Below are positions 1-8,680 of a stretch of DNA of 64,000 nucleotides, piece by piece; positions within the stretch are counted from its first letter, which is position 1; each line of letters opens with the position of its first letter. The translations under genes were made by a program, and so were the position numbers. The notes under the pieces are model-generated. The model searched no databases, had not been told where the DNA came from, and saw nothing but the letters and a program-made list of their open reading frames with translations. The DNA comes from Clostridium sp. (GTDB lineage: Bacteria; Bacillota; Clostridia; Clostridiales; Clostridiaceae): contig NZ_JAGHFX010000097.1 of NCBI RefSeq assembly GCF_017888565.1, positions 60,564-124,563 of the forward strand, written 5' to 3'.

Positions 1-516
1 TTATTAGCTGAAGCAGGATATCCAAATGGAGAAGGTCTTCCAACATTAGAGTTTATGTATAACACTGAAGGAGACCACAGTTTAATAGCTCAAGCAGTTC
101 AACAAGATTGGGCTAAGATTGGTGTAAAAGTTGAATTGACTAATCAAGAATGGAAAGTATTCTTAAACTCAAGACAACAAGGACAATATCAAATTGCTAG
201 ACATGGTTGGTCTGGAGATTATGTTGATCCAATGACATTCTTAGATTTATGGGTAACTGGCGGAGGAAACAACGATGCTGGATATTCAAACCCAGAATAT
301 GACAAGATAGTTGCACAAGCTAAGGTAGAAGCTGATCAAACTAAGAGATGGGAATTAATGAGACAAGCAGAAGACATTATCATGGAAGAAATGCCAATTA
401 TCCCATTATACTACTACACTAAAGTAAAAGGTGCTAAACCAGAAGTTAAAGGTGTTAGAGTTTCAGCTTTAGGACATGTATTCTTTGATAAAGCATACAT
501 CGAAGGTGAAGAATAA
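1..516 (+). CDS. Oligopeptide ABC transporter substrate-binding protein, C-terminal part (truncated by window edge)
   Basis: The frame is open from base 1, so the gene begins outside the window; 171 codons remain. The visible part matches the end of family 5 solute-binding proteins (OppA/DppA type), which capture peptides outside the membrane and hand them to an ABC permease. Typical pieces are LTNQEWKVFL, the segment HGWSGDYVDPMTFLDLW, the stretch NNDAGYSNPEYD and the late IIPLYYYTKVKG. An internal ATG at 55 is not the start. The gene ends in a strong terminator, so it is probably last in its transcription unit. Ligand class (oligopeptide, dipeptide or nickel) cannot be told from this fragment. 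Confidence 0.9.
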   Translation, partial: LLAEAGYPNGEGLPTLEFMYNTEGDHSLIAQAVQQDWAKIGVKVELTNQEWKVFLNSRQQGQYQIARHGWSGDYVDPMTFLDLWVTGGGNNDAGYSNPEYDKIVAQAKVEADQTKRWELMRQAEDIIMEEMPIIPLYYYTKVKGAKPEVKGVRVSALGHVFFDKAYIEGEE

Positions 517-528
517 TCTAAGCAAGAG

Positions 529-555
529 AGAAGAGTCGAAAGACTCTTCTTTTTA
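529..555 (+). terminator. Intrinsic terminator after the oligopeptide-binding gene
   Basis: AGAAGAGTC (529-537) pairs perfectly with GACTCTTCT (542-550) around a GAAA loop and is followed by T residues. The stop codon of the minus-strand small gene (553-555) lies within its T-run. Confidence 0.85.
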
Positions 556-717
556 ATTGCCTGCTCTATTAAAATGTTGACTTGAAACGCCTTCTCTTTT
601 TATAGATTTATGCTTTGCATTAGGATTATGATTATGTCCTTCTTCAGTTATAGGAGTTTGATAATTACATTTTTCCATTCTAGCTTTTTTATTGTCAGGT
701 TGACTATCTTTTGTCAT
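553..717 (-). CDS. Small hypothetical protein, 54 aa
   Basis: An open frame from ATG (717-715) to TAA (555-553), too short for most gene callers. It is preceded on the minus strand by an excellent ribosome-binding site, TAAGGAGGTAAT, at ideal spacing. The product is hydrophilic, with many Asn, Lys and His, one Cys (residue 17), a central GHNHNPNAKH segment and a C-terminal REGVSSQHFNRAGN. It has no signal peptide or membrane segment. I do not recognise the family. The near-perfect RBS and its own intergenic slot between converging units argue that it is real. The His/Cys content could suggest metal binding or a spore-packing peptide, but that is speculation. Confidence 0.6.
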   Translation of the reverse strand: MTKDSQPDNKKARMEKCNYQTPITEEGHNHNPNAKHKSIKREGVSSQHFNRAGN

Positions 718-789
718 AATATTACCTCCTTATAATTATTGATATTATAGTTTTACACTATAATAGATTTTTAAACTGGAAAAAGATTC

Positions 790-834
790 TTAAAGAAAAA
801 GAGATGAAAAGTATTTAAAATTTTCATCTCTTTA
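790..834 (-). terminator. Terminator after dapB
   Basis: A 13-bp inverted repeat, AAAGAGATGAAAA (799-811) with TTTTCATCTCTTT (822-834). Read on the minus strand it is followed by a T-rich run (798-781), as expected for the end of asd-dapA-dapB. A 15-bp direct repeat, GAAAAGTATTTAAAA, occurs at 807-821 and 841-855. Confidence 0.65.
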
Positions 835-873
835 TATATTGAAAAGTATTTAAAAATCTTATCCTTTATAAAT

Positions 874-1629
874 TTAAATTCCTAATACATCGTCCATATT
901 ATACAATTTAGCCTCAGTAACACCACTCATAAATTCACATGCTTTTAATGCACCGACTGCAAAAACTTCTCTTGACATTGCCTTATGAGATAATTCGATT
1001 ATTTCTCCAGAGCCAGCAAATATAATATCATGATCACCAACTATTGATCCGCCTCTAATTGCATGAATTCCAATTTCATTTTTTTCTCTTTTACTTTTCC
1101 CGCTTCTTCCATAGACATAATTTGATTCATTTGGAATAGAATCCTTTATTGTATCTGCTAGTAAAAGTGCAGTTCCACTTGGTGAATCTACCTTTTGATT
1201 ATGATGTTTTTCTATTATTTCAATATCATAATTTTCATATAGTGTAGGAGCTATTTTCTTTAGCAATGAATTTAATAAGTTTATACCTAATGACATGTTA
1301 GCTGACCTAAATAAAGGTATAACTTTACTTTTTTCTGAAATAAGTAGTAATTCTTCATCTGTATATCCTGTAGAACATAATATAGCAGGTTTATTTTTCT
1401 TTAGTGATAATTTTAAAATATCAGTAAGTGCTTCAGGTCTAGAAAAGTCCAATAAAACATCATAATTTACATCAACTTCATCAATATTAGTATATAACTT
1501 AAAATTAGGTTGAGTATTTGGATATTTGTCTATTCCTGCCACTATATCTATATTAGGAAAGTTCTTAGCAGCTTCTATAATTACTTTTCCCATTTTTCCA
1601 CAAGAACCATTTAATAAAACTTTTATCAT
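874..1629 (-). CDS. dapB: 4-hydroxy-tetrahydrodipicolinate reductase DapB
   Basis: Catalyses NAD(P)H-dependent reduction of hydroxy-tetrahydrodipicolinate in the cytoplasm, the third step of the diaminopimelate/lysine branch represented here. The 251-aa product has an N-terminal nucleotide-binding loop (GSCGKMG, residues 8-14) and the family signature E-K-HH-x2-K-x-DSPSGTA (His142-143, Lys146, residues 148-154). Length is normal for the family. It is the last gene of a three-gene minus-strand operon, 10 bp after dapA, and is followed by a terminator. Confidence 0.96.
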   Translation of the reverse strand: MIKVLLNGSCGKMGKVIIEAAKNFPNIDIVAGIDKYPNTQPNFKLYTNIDEVDVNYDVLLDFSRPEALTDILKLSLKKNKPAILCSTGYTDEELLLISEKSKVIPLFRSANMSLGINLLNSLLKKIAPTLYENYDIEIIEKHHNQKVDSPSGTALLLADTIKDSIPNESNYVYGRSGKSKREKNEIGIHAIRGGSIVGDHDIIFAGSGEIIELSHKAMSREVFAVGALKACEFMSGVTEAKLYNMDDVLGI

Positions 1630-1639
1630 AATGAACTCC

Positions 1640-2518
1640 TTAAATCAAATTATATTCTTTTAAAGAATGTTTTAGTATTTCAAGATTTTTATCATCCATA
1701 TCGCATAATGGTAACCTAAATATACCGACACCTTTTCCCATTAAATTTAATGCCGTTTTTACAGGTATTGGATTAGTTTCTATAAATAATTTGTTAGCTA
1801 TATCTAAAGTATCTAATTGTATTTGTAGAGCTTTTTTAGTGTCACCAGATAAAAATGCTTGAGCCATATCATGAACCTCTTTAGGCATTATATTAGCTAA
1901 TACAGAAATAACTCCAAAACCTCCAAGGGCCATAATAGGAACTGCTTGATCATCATTTCCAGAGTAAATATCTATAGTATCTTTGCATAAGGCCTTCATT
2001 TGTGCAACTTGACTTATATTTCCACTAGCTTCTTTTATTGCAACTATATTTTTAAGCTTAGATAATTCAAAAAGCTGAATAGGTGTTATATTTACTCCAG
2101 TTCTACTAGGAACATTATATAATATTATAGGTGTATCTACTGAGTTATTTATTGCCTCAAAATGCTTAAAAAGTCCCTTATTGTTTGTTTTATTATAATA
2201 AGGTGTTATAACTAAAAGTGCATCTACTCCTACACTTTGAGCATATTCACTCATTTCAACAGAGGCTTTAGTATTATTAGTACCTGTTCCAGCAATTATA
2301 GGGATTCTTTTGTTTACTACATCAACAGTAAATTTTATAGCCTTTTTTCGCTCTTCATTAGTCATTGTACTAGCTTCACCGGTTGTACCACAAATTACAA
2401 TAGCATCTGTTCCTTCGTTTATATGCCATTCTATTAATTCTTTAAGTTTTACATAATCTACACCAGAATCATTAAAAGGTGTAACTATTGCAACAGCAGA
2501 GCCTTTAAAAATTGACAT
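1640..2518 (-). CDS. dapA: 4-hydroxy-tetrahydrodipicolinate synthase DapA
   Basis: Condenses pyruvate with aspartate semialdehyde, the first committed step toward diaminopimelate. The 292-aa TIM-barrel protein shows the GTTGE motif (residues 44-48), PYYN (106-109), the catalytic tyrosine in YNVPSRTG (Tyr134) and the Schiff-base lysine in KEASG (Lys162). Its ATG overlaps the asd stop codon by one base (TAATG), which suggests translational coupling with the enzyme that supplies its substrate. No internal anomaly was seen. Confidence 0.97.
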   Translation of the reverse strand: MSIFKGSAVAIVTPFNDSGVDYVKLKELIEWHINEGTDAIVICGTTGEASTMTNEERKKAIKFTVDVVNKRIPIIAGTGTNNTKASVEMSEYAQSVGVDALLVITPYYNKTNNKGLFKHFEAINNSVDTPIILYNVPSRTGVNITPIQLFELSKLKNIVAIKEASGNISQVAQMKALCKDTIDIYSGNDDQAVPIMALGGFGVISVLANIMPKEVHDMAQAFLSGDTKKALQIQLDTLDIANKLFIETNPIPVKTALNLMGKGVGIFRLPLCDMDDKNLEILKHSLKEYNLI

Positions 2519-3510
2519 TACATATCACTCCTTATTAATAGTTCAGCTATTTGAACTGCATTTAAAGCAGCTCCTTTTCTGATATTGTCAGCAACTACCC
2601 ATAGATTTAATCCATTATCTATACTAAAATCTCTTCTTATACGACCAACAAAAACATCATCTTTTCCAGATGCCATTAAGGCAGTAGGATATTGGAGCTT
2701 GTATATATTATCATAAACAGTAAGGCCTTTAGCATTGATAAATAATTTAATTACATCGTTTAATTCATAAGGTTTTTCAAGTTCAACATTTATACTTTCA
2801 CTATGGCTATTAAGAACGGGTACTCTAACTGCAGTTGCTGTAATTTTTAAATTATTATTATGAAGTATTTTTTTTGTTTCCTCAATCATTTTTATTTCTT
2901 CCTTCGTATATCCATTATCTAGGAAAACATCTATATGAGGTAAGCAATTTCCTGCTATTGGATAAGGAAATTTTTTAGGTGCAAGCCCTTTAATTCCTTC
3001 TTCTAAATCAGCTATACCTTGCATACCAGCACCTGAAACTGCTTGGTATGTAGAATATACAATTCTTTTAATACCATAATTATCTAATAGAATTTTTAGA
3101 GGTAGCATGGCTTGTATGGTAGAGCAATTAGGATTTGCTATAATACCATTGTGCCACTTTATATCTTCAGGATTAACTTCAGGAACTACTAAAGGAACAT
3201 TTTTGTCCATTCTAAATGCACTTGAATTATCAATTACAACAGCACCATAAGATACAAAAATTGGTGAGAATTTTAAGCTTATATCTCCACCGGCTGAAAA
3301 TAGAGCAAAATCTATTTTCTTATTTCTAATATTTTCCTCCGAGGTTTCTTCTACAATTATCTCATTTTCTTTAAATTTTAATTTAGAGCCTGCTGATCTT
3401 TTTGAAGCAAAAAGATATAGATTTTTTATTGGAAAATTCCTTTCTTCTAAAATTTCTAAAAACTTTCTACCTACGTTACCAGTAGCCCCAACTATTGCAA
3501 CATTGTACAT
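2518..3510 (-). CDS. asd: Aspartate-semialdehyde dehydrogenase
   Basis: Reduces aspartyl phosphate to aspartate semialdehyde with NADPH. The 330-aa protein carries the N-terminal Rossmann motif GATGNVG (residues 8-14), the active-site cysteine in NPNCS (Cys129) and a C-terminal half with RVPV and GRIRRD as in the family. It is the first gene of asd-dapA-dapB and is preceded on the minus strand by the RBS AAGGGGGAC. I looked for a lysine riboswitch in the 370 bp upstream and saw none, so control is not evident from sequence. Confidence 0.96.
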   Translation of the reverse strand: MYNVAIVGATGNVGRKFLEILEERNFPIKNLYLFASKRSAGSKLKFKENEIIVEETSEENIRNKKIDFALFSAGGDISLKFSPIFVSYGAVVIDNSSAFRMDKNVPLVVPEVNPEDIKWHNGIIANPNCSTIQAMLPLKILLDNYGIKRIVYSTYQAVSGAGMQGIADLEEGIKGLAPKKFPYPIAGNCLPHIDVFLDNGYTKEEIKMIEETKKILHNNNLKITATAVRVPVLNSHSESINVELEKPYELNDVIKLFINAKGLTVYDNIYKLQYPTALMASGKDDVFVGRIRRDFSIDNGLNLWVVADNIRKGAALNAVQIAELLIRSDM

Positions 3511-3881
3511 AAGTTTGTCCCCCTTTTTATTAATGTGAATATATATGCTTCAATAATAATCTACATAATTCAAGCTAATATTATATTAAATAATGAATAT
3601 AATTTTTTTTAGAAAAATAGAAAAATTGAAATCATATATATTATTCGATTTTTATATAAGCTGCTTAAGATGAAAACTATCAATAGTTTCTTAATACTAA
3701 TCTTAATAGTAACTTATATATAAATTATACTTACTAATACTATAGTTAAATATTTCAATAAATTCAATACTTTATTATAATATATAAAATTTTGAAGTAT
3801 ATAGTGAATAATTAATTTTAATAGTATATTAGAAAAACTTTTGGAAAAAATATAAATATTATATTTATAGGGGGTATCAAA
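3511..3881. other. 371-bp AT-rich intergenic region between divergent asd and the spore protein gene
   Basis: Very AT-rich, with no open frame of interest. It must hold the minus-strand promoter of asd and the plus-strand (probably forespore-specific) promoter of the SASP gene, but I could not assign either with confidence. A weak hairpin, GAAAACTA/TAGTTTC, lies at 3672-3690. Confidence 0.5.
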
Positions 3882-4133
3882 ATGAGTAAAACACCATTAA
3901 AAAAAATAATAAAATCAAAAATAAAATCAAATAAAGAATTATCAGAAGCTGAAGTTTTAAGAGAAAAAATAAAGTATGAAATAGCTGATGAACTAGGTTT
4001 AAAGGATAAAGTAGATCAATATGGATGGGGAGGTCTAACAGCAGAAGAAACAGGGCGTATAGGTGGTATAATGACAAAGAGAAAGAGAATGTTAAAGATA
4101 CCAACAAATGAAGAAATTCTAGGGAGAAAATAA
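3882..4133 (+). CDS. Alpha/beta-type small acid-soluble spore protein, Ssp4-like
   Basis: An 83-aa DNA-binding spore protein. The core Y-E-I-A-D-E-L-G-L followed by GWGGLTAEETGRIGG and MTKR matches alpha/beta SASPs, which coat forespore DNA and protect it from heat and chemicals. The EIADE segment occupies the place where the GPR protease cleaves SASPs during germination. The protein is longer than the usual 60-70 aa because of a basic N-terminal extension of about 25 residues. It has Asp at residue 36, as described for the heat-resistance variant of Clostridium perfringens Ssp4. The ATG follows an AGGGGG ribosome-binding site. The gene is monocistronic. Expression under forespore sigma G is expected from the family, not shown here. 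Confidence 0.88.
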   Translation: MSKTPLKKIIKSKIKSNKELSEAEVLREKIKYEIADELGLKDKVDQYGWGGLTAEETGRIGGIMTKRKRMLKIPTNEEILGRK

Positions 4134-4295
4134 AGTTATTTTTAGCTAATTAATATTTAAGCAATAATATATATAATTATTATTTGTATAATCTTAAATA
4201 CTAATTTTACTTTATAATATAAATTTAAAATATATTTAAGATGAATATAAAAAGTATAAATTATAAATATATATAATTTTTATTTTTGGTATAGA

Positions 4296-4324
4296 TTGAC
4301 TAAAGGAAATTTTACATTTAATAT
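4296..4324 (+). promoter_or_regulatory. Sigma-A-type promoter for the methyltransferase-hslO unit
   Basis: TTGACT (4296-4301), a 17-bp spacer and TAATAT (4319-4324), about 40 bp before the TTG start. Confidence 0.6.
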
Positions 4325-4363
4325 AGTTTTAGAAAACTCTATAAAAAGGGGGAGGGAAGTTTT

Positions 4364-5098
4364 TTGACATATGGAGAGTTTGCTAAAATATATGATGAAC
4401 TAATAAATGAAGATATAAATTATGAAGAAATGTGCTCAAGAATTATTGAAATTTGCAAAGAAGAAAATATAAACTTCAATAATTATCTAGATATAGCATG
4501 TGGAACTGGAAATGTTACAGTTAAGTTAGCTAAAAATTTCAAAGAATCTTTTGCTGTAGATTTATCAGATGATATGCTTAGAGAAGCTTTTGAGAAATTG
4601 AAGAAAGAAAAAATTAAATGTAAGTTAATCTGTCAAGATATGAGTGAGCTTAGCCTAAATAGAAAATTTGATTTAATAACATCTGTTTTAGATTCATCTA
4701 ATTATATAATAGAAGAATCTAAATTTGTTGATTACTTAACAAGAGTTAAGGAGCATTTAAATGATGATGGTATTTTTATATTTGATGTAAATTCATATTA
4801 TAAGCTATCAGAAATATTAGGTAATAATATATATACATATAGTGAAGAAGAGGTATTTTATACTTGGGAAAATTCCTTTGAAGATGATCTTTTAAGTATG
4901 TTTTTAACTTTTTTTGTTAAAAAAGGTGACTTGTATGAAAGATTTGAAGAAGAGCATTTGGAAAGGGCATACAAAGAAGATTTTATAGAAAATAAGCTTA
5001 AAGAATTGGATTTAAAAGTAATTGGCAAATTTGATGGATATTCAAATAGAAAAGTACAAAATATGACAGAAAGAATAATGTACATCGTTAAAAAGTAA
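4364..5098 (+). CDS. Class I SAM-dependent methyltransferase
   Basis: A 244-aa cytoplasmic protein with the SAM-binding motif I LDIACGTGN (residues 42-50), an acidic residue after the second strand (AVDLSD) and a motif near CQDMSEL, the order found in methyltransferase-25/11 family enzymes. The substrate is unknown. Translation starts at TTG 4364, eight bases after GGGGGAGG; no in-frame ATG fits. It lies 13 bp before hslO and probably shares its transcript. A link to Hsp33 function is not established. Confidence 0.82.
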   Translation: MTYGEFAKIYDELINEDINYEEMCSRIIEICKEENINFNNYLDIACGTGNVTVKLAKNFKESFAVDLSDDMLREAFEKLKKEKIKCKLICQDMSELSLNRKFDLITSVLDSSNYIIEESKFVDYLTRVKEHLNDDGIFIFDVNSYYKLSEILGNNIYTYSEEEVFYTWENSFEDDLLSMFLTFFVKKGDLYERFEEEHLERAYKEDFIENKLKELDLKVIGKFDGYSNRKVQNMTERIMYIVKK

Positions 5099-5111
5099 TG
5101 GAGGAATATAG

Positions 5112-5993
5112 ATGGATAAAATTATAAGAGCAACAGCAAAAGATGGAATGGTAAGAATTATTGCTGGAGAAACTACTGATTTAGTTAATACAGGAAGTAA
5201 AATACATGAGTGTACTCCAGTAGCAGCAGCAGCACTAGGAAGAATGCTTACTGCAGGAGCATTAATGGGTACTACATTAAAATCAGAAAAGGAAGTAATG
5301 ACTTTAAGGATAAATGGTGGTGGAGAAGCTAAAGGAATTACTGTAACAGCATATGAAGGTGGAAATGTTAAAGGATTTATTGGAAATCCATATGGAAATC
5401 TTCCTTTAAATGCAAAAGGAAAATTAGATGTAGGCGGATATGTAGGTGTAAATGGTGAATTTACAGTTATTAAAGACTTAGGAATGAGAGATCCTTATGT
5501 AGGTCAAGTTCCTATATATACAGGGGAAATTGGTGAAGATTTGGCATATTACTTTACAGTATCAGAACAAACACCATCTGCAGTAGCTTTAGGAGTTTTA
5601 GTAGATAGAGATTATTCAATAAAGGTTGCAGGTGGATTTATAATTCAAATGATGCCAAATGCCGATGATTTATTATCAGATTTAATAACATATAGATTGG
5701 AAGAAATTCCTTCAATAACTCAAATGTTACAAGAGCATGGAAGTATAGATAAGGTGTTAGAATATATATTTGAAGGGATGGACCTAAAAATTTTAGAAGA
5801 TGCTACACCTGAATATACTTGTAATTGCTCAAGGGAAAGAGTTGAAGCAGCTTTAATATCTATAGGAGAAAAAGAACTTCAAGAAATATATGATGATGGT
5901 AAAGAAGAAGAAATTAAATGTAATTTCTGTAATACCGCATATAATTTTTCAAATAAAGAAATTGGAGAAATATTAGATAAAGCAAGAAAATAA
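5112..5993 (+). CDS. hslO: Redox-regulated chaperone Hsp33
   Basis: A 293-aa cytoplasmic holdase that is activated by oxidation. The N-terminal two-thirds match the Hsp33 core (start [15 protein letters not shown], then [11 protein letters not shown]). The C-terminus carries the zinc-binding redox switch CNC (residues 237-239) and CNFC (270-273), so all four cysteines are present and the protein should respond to oxidative and heat stress, relevant in an anaerobe. The gene ends with a strong terminator. Confidence 0.96.
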   Translation: MDKIIRATAKDGMVRIIAGETTDLVNTGSKIHECTPVAAAALGRMLTAGALMGTTLKSEKEVMTLRINGGGEAKGITVTAYEGGNVKGFIGNPYGNLPLNAKGKLDVGGYVGVNGEFTVIKDLGMRDPYVGQVPIYTGEIGEDLAYYFTVSEQTPSAVALGVLVDRDYSIKVAGGFIIQMMPNADDLLSDLITYRLEEIPSITQMLQEHGSIDKVLEYIFEGMDLKILEDATPEYTCNCSRERVEAALISIGEKELQEIYDDGKEEEIKCNFCNTAYNFSNKEIGEILDKARK

Positions 5994-6000
5994 AAAAATT

Positions 6001-6030
6001 AAAGGCTTAGATTAATCTAAGCCTTTTCAC
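6001..6030 (+). terminator. Terminator after hslO
   Basis: AAAGGCTTAGATT (6001-6013) is followed directly by its complement (6014-6026), then T-rich sequence. The tRNA gene on the other strand ends at 6033, so the hairpin may terminate both. Confidence 0.85.
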
Positions 6031-6032
6031 TT

Positions 6033-6107
<75 letters not shown>

Positions 6108-6204
6108 GAGCTTTATAATTATATCTTATGTAATAATATTTATTTTGATACTAAATTAAAATAAAAAAATGATTAATACAAATAATAAACTAGGAGGTGA
6201 AAGT

Positions 6205-6879
6205 ATGCAGGTAGAAATATTTAATAGAATAAATAAAATATTGCTTGAAAATGATAGACCATCTATAGAAATAGATAAACTAATGAAAAATGAAGAATTT
6301 AGGAATAGTGACTTTAGTATAATATCAAAGCTTAAAGATATACCTCAAGAGAAGAAGTTTCATCCTGAAGGAAATGTATGGAATCATACTAAAATGGTAA
6401 TAGATGTGGCAGCTAAAATAAAATGTTTTTCTAGTGATAGTAAAAAATTCATGTGGTCTGCATTATTGCATGATATTGGTAAGATACCTACAACTAAATT
6501 TATTAAAGGAAGATATAGATCTTATGAGCATGATGTAGTAGGATCAAAAATGGTATATGAACTTCTTGAAAAGTATGAAAACATTAAATTTGTAGAGGAT
6601 GTAACTGAAATAGTAAGATTTCATATGCATCATATTTATATACTAAAAAATTTGCCTTTTTCAAACATTACTAAATTATTGAGTAGTAAAAATTTTGATG
6701 ATATAATTCTACTTTTTATTTGTGATAAATTAGGTAGAGGAAATCAACAAGTACATGAAAATAGAAATAATATAAATGAGGTTATTACTATATTAGATAT
6801 TTTGGAAAAAGAAAATAATGAAAAATATTATAAGTTAAGAGACGACATTAGAGAAATAGAAAAAATGATATTAAATTAA
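6205..6879 (+). CDS. HD-domain phosphohydrolase
   Basis: A 224-aa protein with an HD metal-dependent phosphohydrolase domain: first histidine in WNHTK (His61), the HD pair in LLHDIGK (His89-Asp90), then EHD and the HMHH cluster. Such domains hydrolyse nucleotides or other phosphoesters; the closest resemblance is to stand-alone HD proteins related to the HD part of tRNA nucleotidyltransferases. The start is ATG 6205, seven bases after TAGGAGGTG; an in-frame ATG at 6169 has no ribosome-binding site. The substrate is unknown. Confidence 0.8.
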   Translation: MQVEIFNRINKILLENDRPSIEIDKLMKNEEFRNSDFSIISKLKDIPQEKKFHPEGNVWNHTKMVIDVAAKIKCFSSDSKKFMWSALLHDIGKIPTTKFIKGRYRSYEHDVVGSKMVYELLEKYENIKFVEDVTEIVRFHMHHIYILKNLPFSNITKLLSSKNFDDIILLFICDKLGRGNQQVHENRNNINEVITILDILEKENNEKYYKLRDDIREIEKMILN

Positions 6880-6974
6880 AAATAATTTTAAGCAAGATAT
6901 AATTTAAATAATATTATCTTTTATAAATAGTTTTTATTTATAAATATTAATATTATTAAATTAATAAGTTTTGT

Positions 6975-7000
6975 AAGGTTGGAACAATAAGTCCAACCTT
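6975..7000 (+). terminator. Hairpin, possible terminator after the HD gene
   Basis: AAGGTTGGA (6975-6983) and TCCAACCTT (6992-7000) form a perfect 9-bp stem. The T-run afterwards is poor (CTTGTAAGTT), so it may be only a weak terminator or a processing structure. Confidence 0.45.
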
Positions 7001-7092
7001 CTTGTAAGTTATATATAATTATAGTATTTTTATTAAAGATAAAATTATTTAAATATATACATAAGTAAATTACTTTAAGGAGGATATTTATA

Positions 7093-7614
7093 ATGAAGTA
7101 CATATCAATATCGGGCGGGGCAGGACATGGAAAAGATACTCTTGCAAATAAATTAAAAAGTATACTTGAGAAAGAAGGAAAAAGAGTATTTATAATTCAT
7201 TATGCTGACTATCTAAAAATGGTTGCAACTCAAGTGTACAACTGGAACGGACTAAAAGATGAAGAAGGGAGGGATTTACTTCAAAAATTAGGAGATAGGA
7301 TGCGAGAGATTGATGAAATGTTTCTAATAAATGAACTACTAAAAATACTTAAATTAGTAAAAAAAGACTTTGATGTTGCAATTATACCTGATGCAAGGTT
7401 TCCTAAAGAAATAGAGTGTTTAAAAGAAATAGGAGAGACCATATCTATACATATTACTAGAATAGATTATAATAGTATTTTAACAGAGGAGCAAAGCAAT
7501 CATAATACCGAAATAGCGCTAAAGAATTATTCTTATGATTATGAGGTTTACTCCTATACGAATAAAGAAATTGATTCTATAGATTTAATTATAAATGATA
7601 TATTAAAAAGCTAG
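7093..7614 (+). CDS. P-loop kinase similar to phage-type deoxynucleoside monophosphate kinase
   Basis: A 173-aa protein beginning with a Walker A loop, GGAGHGKDT (residues 8-16), whose GKD ending is typical of nucleotide kinases of the T4 gp1 type. A later IIPDARFPKEIE segment resembles the DxRFPNE motif that binds the monophosphate substrate in that family. It would phosphorylate a (d)NMP in the cytoplasm. The gene is alone, with RBS AAGGAGG and its own terminator. It may derive from a phage, although nothing phage-like surrounds it. Its precise nucleotide is not known. Confidence 0.7.
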   Translation: MKYISISGGAGHGKDTLANKLKSILEKEGKRVFIIHYADYLKMVATQVYNWNGLKDEEGRDLLQKLGDRMREIDEMFLINELLKILKLVKKDFDVAIIPDARFPKEIECLKEIGETISIHITRIDYNSILTEEQSNHNTEIALKNYSYDYEVYSYTNKEIDSIDLIINDILKS

Positions 7615-7649
7615 AAGTTAAAAATATAACTTCTAGCTTAACTATTTTT
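7608..7649 (+). terminator. Terminator overlapping the end of the kinase gene
   Basis: AAGCTAGAAGTTA (7608-7620) pairs with TAACTTCTAGCTT (7627-7639), followed by ACTATTTTTG. The TAG stop codon (7612-7614) is inside the left arm. Confidence 0.8.
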
Positions 7650-7841
7650 GTTAAGATTTATAAGTTGATTTAAATGTAAAAATAAATACTATTTTAGAAA
7701 TAAATAGATTTAAGTTATCAAATTTATTAGTTCAAAATGTTTATATATTACTTTATTTTTAATATAAACAAAGAATTATAAATTAAATTGTTAAATCAAT
7801 AGTAGAAACATTTATATATATATAACGTATTATATAAAAGA

Positions 7842-8543
7842 CTATAAGACAAGTAGGCTGCCTCTATCATGAAGTTTTTCATTCATTAGATAAATAGGGG
7901 TTACTCCATACTTTTTTAAAAAAGATTTAATTTTATCACCATAAATATATAAATCTAAATTACCATAGAAAGCCATTAAATCTTTATTGATAAGGCCACC
8001 TACACCACCAATAAATCCATAGTCTAAACCTTCTAGTATTATATCTCCTGGAGGTAATAACAGAATATCAAAACCATGACCTTTTAATGTGTTATATATT
8101 CCAGTATCATTTGTTATAAAAGCTTTATCATTTACGGGTAAGCAAGAGCATTTGGTATATCCTTGTTTAACATTAATTAAATTTTTGTGAGATTGAGTTA
8201 AAAGTAAATTTTCGTCAGTATATTTTAAATTATGTATAAAATGATTTTCTAGAATCAATGCATTTAAAAATATATTTTTAGGATAAGAAGAGTTTAAGGA
8301 TCTTGAACTTTCTATATAGTTTATATTAAAAATATCAAGTTTTTCTTTGAAAATTTTTGATATATCTTTATGAATTATTACTTTTTTCGACTTTTTATCT
8401 ATTATATTTAATTGTATGTCCACATGACCATCAATAGCTTTGTACAAATTATTACACTTTGGTATTTCTAATATTGATAAATTAAGAGATTTAAGTGTTT
8501 TTTTTTCTAATTCAGTAATTCTATAATCAACAAAACAAATCAT
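7842..8543 (-). CDS. DUF6873-like protein (putative GME-fold)
   Basis: A 233-aa protein with no signal peptide. It resembles the clostridial DUF6873 family, which is thought to adopt the fold of guanidino-group-modifying enzymes. Visible conserved-looking blocks are KQGYTKCSCLPVND near the middle, FITNDTGIY, and PPGDIILEGLDYGFIGG followed by GG, all in the C-terminal half. Neighbouring genes give no functional hint. No enzymatic activity is known to me. The assignment is from memory of the family pattern. Confidence 0.6.
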   Translation of the reverse strand: MICFVDYRITELEKKTLKSLNLSILEIPKCNNLYKAIDGHVDIQLNIIDKKSKKVIIHKDISKIFKEKLDIFNINYIESSRSLNSSYPKNIFLNALILENHFIHNLKYTDENLLLTQSHKNLINVKQGYTKCSCLPVNDKAFITNDTGIYNTLKGHGFDILLLPPGDIILEGLDYGFIGGVGGLINKDLMAFYGNLDLYIYGDKIKSFLKKYGVTPIYLMNEKLHDRGSLLVL

Positions 8544-8680
8544 AAATAGTCTCCTAAAAATTAATAATAAATATAAGTTAATTATAGGTTAGTTATGTAT
8601 CTTTGTCGATTGTTAAGAAATGTTTTTTGAATATAGTTTTAAAATTTATACATACTATTACTAGAAAGGGAGTGAAATCC

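Noticed and set aside
3804..3830. Sigma-G promoter for the spore protein gene
   Set aside because: A GTGAATA and a following TATATT-like box were seen, but their spacing (12 bases) does not fit sigma G.
3511..3881. Lysine riboswitch before asd
   Set aside because: The asd-dapA-dapB operon would be a natural target, but the region shows no L-box conserved motifs or multi-stem structure, only AT-rich sequence.
3877..4107. 76-aa hydrophobic minus-strand frame opposite the SASP gene
   Set aside because: Leu/Phe-rich shadow of the Lys/Glu-rich spore protein, with no ribosome-binding site.
6169..6204. Upstream ATG of the HD-domain gene
   Set aside because: No ribosome-binding site; TAGGAGGTG lies within this segment and serves the ATG at 6205.
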